Under the pieces are notes generated by a model. It was not told the origin of the DNA. It was given only the letters and a program-made list of their open reading frames with translations, and did not search any database. Made by a program: the position numbers and the translations under genes. Positions 14,850 to 18,543 of a DNA stretch of 18,543 nt are shown one piece after another. The stretch's first letter is position 1; every line of letters starts with the position of its first letter. Source of the DNA: CAYGZC01 sp964354225 (GTDB taxonomy: Bacteria > Bacteroidota > Ignavibacteria > UBA10030 > SZUA-254); contig CAYGZC010000211.1 in the NCBI GenBank assembly GCA_964354225.1, positions 1 to 18,543 on the forward strand. Reading direction: 5' to 3'.

Positions 14850-15158
14850 TTACAACGGTGGAGGTGTCTGCACTTTTTTCAAATTTTCATTGACGAGCGA
14901 TTTTAACTCCTTTGACACTTTGAAGAAAGGAACGAAATGTTCGTCAACTTGCACTTGAGCACCTGTGCGGGGATTCCGTGCCATTCTACCTCTCCTCTTC
15001 TTTGTTTTAAAACTACCGAAACCGCGGATCTCGATATTCTTGCCTTCCTTTAGTGCTTCGATGACAGTTTGAATAAACCCATCAACCACCGCTTCTGTTT
15101 CTACTTTCGTCAAACCGGTTCCTGAAGCTATATGGTCTACTATATCTGCTTTGGTCAA
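14850..15158 (-). CDS. HU/IHF family nucleoid protein
   Basis: 102 residues, slightly longer than the typical 90-95 because of a Pro-rich tail (QTPPPL). The opening TKADIVDHIASGTGLTK, the beta-arm GFGSFKTKKRRGRMARNPRTG and the C-terminal FKVSKELK are all classic. The RNPRTG tip (61-66) carries the proline that intercalates into bent DNA. It acts in the nucleoid as a DNA-bending dimer. The start codon is TTG (15156-15158), with AAGGAG (15166-15171) 7 nt upstream; no in-frame ATG exists nearby. It follows sppA by 54 bp. HU versus IHF subunit cannot be settled from sequence alone. Confidence 0.92.
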   Translation of the reverse strand: MTKADIVDHIASGTGLTKVETEAVVDGFIQTVIEALKEGKNIEIRGFGSFKTKKRRGRMARNPRTGAQVQVDEHFVPFFKVSKELKSLVNENLKKVQTPPPL

Positions 15159-15171
15159 TGTATTTCTCCTT
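15159..15171 (-). promoter_or_regulatory. Ribosome site that fixes the TTG start of the HU/IHF gene
   Basis: AAGGAG (minus strand of 15166-15171) lies 7 nt before the TTG at 15158. The resulting protein begins at the residue expected for HU proteins (M-T-K-A-D), which supports the non-ATG start. Confidence 0.8.
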
Positions 15172-15212
15172 TTATTGTTTGAGGTTATCCGCCATCTCGA
15201 CGGAAATTGTTA

Positions 15213-16127
15213 TTAAAAACCGTGAGCCATTCTGTACTGCAAAATAGGTTGATTAAATAAATCATCATTGATACCAAGTAAATCGGCAATCTTTGTTTTT
15301 CCAAATATGAGATCGAACAATGTTAAAACTCTTTTACGTTCTTTTACAATTGATAGAGTCCCTTTGATGCCTGCTAATCGTGCAGCAATAGTTATCGCAT
15401 CCTCGTAAGTCCCGATTGTATCTACAAGTCCCATTTGAAACGCCTGCTCACCTGTAAATACTCGCCCATCTGCAAATGTAACAACTGAGTCGTGCGATAA
15501 TTTACGCTCGGTTTCAACGGCAAAAATAAATTGTTTATGAACATCATCCATTAAATTTTGGAAATACTCTTTATCATCACTTGTCATCTGACGGAACGGA
15601 TTACCAGCATCCTTGAACTTTCCACTCTTAATTGTATTGACACCAACTCCAATTTTCCCCATCAAAGAATCATATCTCATAAATTGAGAAATGACACCGA
15701 TGCTGCCAGTTAATGTTCCGGGATTTGCAACTATTTTATTCGCGCCGCAAGATACATAATATCCTCCGCTTGCAGCAAGCGAACCCATCGATACAACGAC
15801 CGGCTTTTTCTTATCACGCGTCTTTTTCACTTCCTCGTAAATTTCTTGGCTGGCAACCACCCCTCCACCAGGAGAATCCACACGGAAGAGAATCCCTTTT
15901 ATCGAGCGATCATCTCTGTACTTCTTGAATTGCCTAACTATATCTTCGGAACTTAAAATGACCCCTTTTAACTCAACTACAGCAATTTTATCACCCGAAC
16001 CGATAACTATATCAGAATCATAATCTGAAAGACTCCGAAGCATCAGGTAGAAAAACATCATTGCCCCGACAGCAAAGATTACCAAACCACCGGCAATAAT
16101 TAAAAACCATTTCGTTGAATTGTTCAT
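15213..16127 (-). CDS. sppA: Signal peptide peptidase SppA (short, Bacillus-type)
   Basis: 304 residues, the short single-domain form. One N-terminal membrane helix (7-30) anchors it in the inner membrane with the catalytic domain outside the cytoplasm. The Ser/Lys dyad is visible: Ser120 in AASGGYY and Lys172 in KSGKFKDAG, 52 residues apart as in Bacillus SppA (S147/K199). FRVDSPGGGV (81-90) is the family's oxyanion-hole segment and GSIGVI (141-146) follows. It degrades cleaved signal peptides and perhaps damaged membrane proteins. It leads a run with the HU/IHF and bS22-like genes and has its own strong promoter. Confidence 0.93.
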   Translation of the reverse strand: MNNSTKWFLIIAGGLVIFAVGAMMFFYLMLRSLSDYDSDIVIGSGDKIAVVELKGVILSSEDIVRQFKKYRDDRSIKGILFRVDSPGGGVVASQEIYEEVKKTRDKKKPVVVSMGSLAASGGYYVSCGANKIVANPGTLTGSIGVISQFMRYDSLMGKIGVGVNTIKSGKFKDAGNPFRQMTSDDKEYFQNLMDDVHKQFIFAVETERKLSHDSVVTFADGRVFTGEQAFQMGLVDTIGTYEDAITIAARLAGIKGTLSIVKERKRVLTLFDLIFGKTKIADLLGINDDLFNQPILQYRMAHGF

Positions 16128-16157
16128 AATCTCTCTAACTTATTGATTTTCCAGCAT

Positions 16158-16186
16158 ATTATACGAAATGGTTTGGCAAAAGTCAA
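16158..16186 (-). promoter_or_regulatory. Sigma-70 promoter of sppA
   Basis: On the minus strand TTGACT (16181-16186) and TATAAT (16158-16163) are 17 bp apart. The expected start near 16151 leaves a 25-nt leader before the ATG at 16127. Confidence 0.8.
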
Positions 16187-16212
16187 ACCACCAAGAAAAG
16201 TGTTATTTCCTT

Positions 16213-16229
16213 GTTATCGGATCGATAAC
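16213..16229. promoter_or_regulatory. Short palindrome upstream of sppA
   Basis: GTTATCG-GAT-CGATAAC is a perfect 7-bp inverted repeat with a 3-bp spacer, 27 bp upstream of the sppA -35 box. That position suits an operator for a dimeric regulator, but there is no second copy to support it. The rest of 16230-16365 is AT-rich with nothing recognisable. Confidence 0.3.
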
Positions 16230-16365
16230 TCTGCTTTATGAAATGGATAGGAATAAAAATTGGAATGATTTAAAGATTAATTAATAAATAATGGAACGTT
16301 TAATATGAATATTGATTTGTATTTACTATGAAATCAATACCTGATTCCATAATTCCATAAATATA

Positions 16366-16400
16366 AAGGTGATAAGATCAATCAAGATCACTATTACCTT
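16366..16400 (-). terminator. Imperfect hairpin downstream of hsp20
   Basis: On the minus strand AAGGTAATAGTGATC (16386-16400) pairs with GATCTTATCACCTT (16366-16379), with one bulge, around a 6-nt loop. It is followed by TATATTTAT. It lies 26 bp past the hsp20 stop codon. Confidence 0.5.
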
Positions 16401-16425
16401 ATCAAACTCACATCAACTTATGAGT

Positions 16426-16893
16426 TTATTTTTCTTTTACCTCGATTTCTTTCGGTTTGGCTTCTTCGACTTTTGGTATATTGATGGTCAGGATACCATT
16501 GTCGTACGAAGCATTGATATTATCACTCGTAACCGAAGACGGAAGCGTAAACGAGCGCTGGAAAGTGCCATAACATCGCTCAACTCGATAGTAGCTCTCA
16601 CCTTTATTCTCGTTCTCTTGTTTCTTTTCACCTTTAATTGTGAGCACATCTTTTTGGACGGTTATCTTTACATCTTTCTTGTCCACACCTGGAAGCTCAA
16701 TCTTGATGTCGAAATCGTTTTCTTTTTCAATAATATCAACGGCAGGCATCAATGTCTTCGAAACCTCTTCCTCCCAAATATCACTGCGAAAACGATCTAA
16801 CATACAGTCAAATTCTCTCTGCATATTTGCAAAGTTGGTTACCGGATGCCAAGCTCTTACATCACGTAATGGATTCCATCTAATTAATGTCAT
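16426..16893 (-). CDS. Small heat shock protein, Hsp20/alpha-crystallin family
   Basis: 155 residues. The opening MTLIRWNPLRDVRAW and a Met/Phe-rich N-terminal arm precede the alpha-crystallin domain (about 48-142), with ELPGV (66-70), VLTIKGEKK (83-91) and ASYDNGILTINIPK (128-141). The short tail lacks the I-x-I/V motif that docks neighbouring dimers in many relatives; IPKVEE may substitute. It acts in the cytoplasm as an ATP-independent holdase for unfolding proteins. It is a single-gene unit. I see no CIRCE element; a possible sigma-54 promoter is at 16971-16987. Ribosome site AAAGGA lies about 11 nt upstream of the ATG. Confidence 0.92.
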   Translation of the reverse strand: MTLIRWNPLRDVRAWHPVTNFANMQREFDCMLDRFRSDIWEEEVSKTLMPAVDIIEKENDFDIKIELPGVDKKDVKITVQKDVLTIKGEKKQENENKGESYYRVERCYGTFQRSFTLPSSVTSDNINASYDNGILTINIPKVEEAKPKEIEVKEK

Positions 16894-16970
16894 AAGTTAT
16901 CTTTCCTTTCGTAATAAGTTCATTTTTGTTATTGGGTTTATTTTCTTTTTAAGAATCTGCTATGAATAAC

Positions 16971-16987
16971 TTCAAAGCGCGTGCCAA
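16971..16987 (-). promoter_or_regulatory. Possible sigma-54 promoter of hsp20
   Basis: On the minus strand TTGGCAC (16981-16987) is followed, at the 10-bp spacing between key dinucleotides that sigma-54 requires, by TTGAA (16971-16975). The consensus is TGGCAC-N5-TTGCW. The only departure is A for C in the -12 GC. It points toward hsp20 and leaves a leader of about 70 nt. The remainder of 16894-17184 shows no gene. Confidence 0.45.
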
Positions 16988-17184
16988 GGAAGAAGTGTGG
17001 ATATTTGGAATAATTTAAACGATGGGAATGATTGATACTTCAATCGAGTTGACGAATTGTCAGAGAGATGAAAATTATTTCAGGACTTATCAGACAAGAT
17101 GGCAAATAGATGGCATATGATCCTCTCGTAAATATGCAATTTCAGAATAATCTTCGAACTCATAGCGACTTTAGGAGAAATATC

Positions 17185-18129
17185 TTAACTATGCTGGGAT
17201 TCTAAAAATCGTTCTGCATCAATTGCTGCTGCACAACCTGACCCGGCAGCAGTGATTGCTTGTCGGTATGTTGGATCAGCGACATCACCTGAAGCAAAGA
17301 CACCACTGACACTTGTATTTGTACTACCAGACTTTGTGAGAATATAACCGCTTGGATTCATCTCGAGCTGTCCTGCAAAAATCTTAGTATTCGGTTGATG
17401 TCCGATACCAACAAAGTAGCCATCTGTTCGTTGTGTGGTCAACTCTCCGCTTTTTACATTCTTCACGTTAACACCAACAACCGATTTCTTACCACTTTCT
17501 TTTTTACCTAGTATTTCTACCACCTCAGAATTCCAAAGGAAAAATATTTTGGGATTGTTAAAAGCACGCTGTTGCATGATCTTTGAAGCACGCAATTTAT
17601 CTCTTCGATGAATGATTGTAACCTTCGACGCAAATTTTGTTAGAAACGTTGCTTCCTCAATTGCAGTGTCTCCCCCACCAACAACAACCACTTCCAGACC
17701 CTTGAAGAAGAAACCATCACACGTTGCACAACCTGATACACCATGCCCCATATATTCTTTTTCGGATGGTAAACTTAACCATTTTGCAGAAGCACCAGTA
17801 GCAACAATGAGAGTATCTGCCAAATATTCGTTATCGTTTGAATACACTTTAAAAGGACGTTTAGAAAGGTCAACTTTAGAAACATCTTGAAATAAAGTTT
17901 TCGCATTAAACTTCTCTGCCTGTTTCCTGAATAAATCCATTAGCTCTGGTCCCATTACACCTTCGGGGAAACCGGGATAATTCTCAACCTCTGTTGTAAT
18001 AGTCAGTTGCCCGCCGGGTTGTATTCCTTCAAAAACAAGTGGATTAAGATTTGCACGTGCAGTGTATATCGCAGCAGTCAAACCCGCAGGTCCTGATCCT
18101 ATGATGATAACTTTGTGATGATTTTCCAT
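17185..18129 (-). CDS. trxB: Thioredoxin-disulfide reductase
   Basis: 314 residues, the standard low-molecular-weight form. It uses NADPH through FAD and a redox disulfide to reduce thioredoxin in the cytoplasm. Visible motifs are the FAD fold GSGPAG (11-16), the active-site CATC (134-137, in GCATCDGFFF), the NADPH fold GGGDTA (151-156) with HRRDKLRA (174-181) giving NADPH preference, and GVFASGDVAD (276-285) closing the FAD site. AAGGAG overlaps the stop region of the upstream queG gene, 12 bp away, so the two are probably cotranscribed and translationally coupled. Confidence 0.96.
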   Translation of the reverse strand: MENHHKVIIIGSGPAGLTAAIYTARANLNPLVFEGIQPGGQLTITTEVENYPGFPEGVMGPELMDLFRKQAEKFNAKTLFQDVSKVDLSKRPFKVYSNDNEYLADTLIVATGASAKWLSLPSEKEYMGHGVSGCATCDGFFFKGLEVVVVGGGDTAIEEATFLTKFASKVTIIHRRDKLRASKIMQQRAFNNPKIFFLWNSEVVEILGKKESGKKSVVGVNVKNVKSGELTTQRTDGYFVGIGHQPNTKIFAGQLEMNPSGYILTKSGSTNTSVSGVFASGDVADPTYRQAITAAGSGCAAAIDAERFLESQHS

Positions 18130-18141
18130 TCTAATCTCCTT

Positions 18142-18543
18142 TTATTTCTTTTCAATATTTTCCATGATAACACGAACATTTCTTTTTAATCGCGATAATC
18201 CCGATCTTTTAATAGGGCTATCTCTGAATAATCTATTAAAATTCTTTTGAGTTAATTTTAAAAGCGACTCTAATTTCAGTAAATAATAATCTTCATTCGG
18301 AAAAAATTCTTTTACATCGGTCATTTTAGCTTTCTTCTGATTCCAAGGACAAGCTTCTTGACAAAGATCGCATCCAAAAATTTGATTGTCAAACTTTTCG
18401 CTTAACGATCCCTTGATCGCTCCTTTATGTTCGATTGTCAGATATGCAATACAGCGGTTTGCATCCAGTACATAAGGTTTAATTATAGCCTTTGTCGGAC
18501 ATGCATCGATACATTCATGACAATCCCCACAAAGATCAGTTGC
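18142..18543 (-). CDS. queG: Epoxyqueuosine reductase QueG, C-terminal 133 residues (runs off window)
   Basis: The frame is open from the window edge to the stop at 18142. It shows both [4Fe-4S] cluster motifs of QueG: C-x2-C-x2-C-x3-CP (LCGDCHECIDACPT) and C-x2-C-x3-CP (GCDLCQEACPWN), separated by RCIAYLTIEHKGAI, a stretch highly specific for this family. QueG is the cobalamin-dependent last enzyme of queuosine synthesis, reducing epoxyqueuosine in tRNA. The N-terminal cobalamin-binding domain and catalytic Asp are outside the window. The C-terminal tail after the clusters (SPIKRSGLSRLKRNVRVI) is also typical. It lies 12 bp upstream of trxB. Confidence 0.94.
   Translation of the reverse strand, partial: ATDLCGDCHECIDACPTKAIIKPYVLDANRCIAYLTIEHKGAIKGSLSEKFDNQIFGCDLCQEACPWNQKKAKMTDVKEFFPNEDYYLLKLESLLKLTQKNFNRLFRDSPIKRSGLSRLKRNVRVIMENIEKK

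Noticed and set aside
16894..17184. CIRCE (HrcA) operator upstream of hsp20
   Set aside because: I looked for TTAGCACTC-N9-GAGTGCTAA on both strands and found nothing close.
1..18543. CRISPR array, tRNA, rRNA or prophage genes
   Set aside because: No regularly spaced direct repeats, cloverleaf sequences, conserved rRNA segments or phage structural genes were seen on either strand.

Overview
The window reads as chromosomal DNA of a free-living bacterium of the FCB superphylum, most like the Ignavibacteria/Chlorobi side. Two secreted proteins end in a type IX secretion (T9SS) sorting domain with the LEQNYPNPFN signature. A tiny AURKAIP1/COX24-type ribosomal protein starts MPSGKKR, a form I associate with this superphylum. 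At the same time, three promoters match the ordinary sigma-70 pattern (TTGACT or TTGCAT, 17-bp spacer, TATAAT) rather than the -33/-7 promoters of Bacteroidia. Nearly all genes lie on the minus strand. I see no rRNA, tRNA or CRISPR array.

Layout: (1) 1-177 is the end of an IS3-like insertion sequence that has cut a type IIG/Eco57I-like restriction-modification gene (178-1960) just before its catalytic NPPY motif. The surviving part also carries two different palindromic repeats inserted in frame. (2) 1961-3180 holds hairpin-rich intergenic DNA and a small cysteine-rich T9SS-sorted protein. (3) 3180-6701 encodes a 1173-residue secreted protein built from twelve ~50-residue H-x3-W/Y...D/N-Q-F modules interrupted by two SdrD-B-like domains. 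It has a strong promoter and a long, hairpin-rich 5' leader. (4) 7091-10755 holds a HIT hydrolase, an EF-G paralogue with Tyr in place of the catalytic His, and a DUF948/YtxH envelope-stress pair. (5) 10974-12101 is the only plus-strand gene, a ~10-TM membrane protein. (6) 12208-14461 is a two-gene unit: an unassigned P-loop kinase-like protein and a secreted 5'-nucleotidase. (7) 14528-14678 is a multi-hairpin MITE-like repeat that shares modules with the repeat in the broken R-M gene. (8) 14689-16127 is sppA, an HU/IHF gene with a TTG start, and a 31-residue ribosomal protein gene too short for ordinary ORF calling. (9) 16426-18543 is hsp20 with a possible sigma-54 promoter, then a queG-trxB pair, queG running off the window.

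Most of the window is ordinary housekeeping and stress-response content. The parts worth a second look are the modular secreted protein and its leader, the stacked repeat insertions in the R-M gene, the hairpins guarding the transposase start, the nested stem structure at 2033-2107, and the nucleotidase/P-loop pair. I do not see a clear new defence or signalling system.
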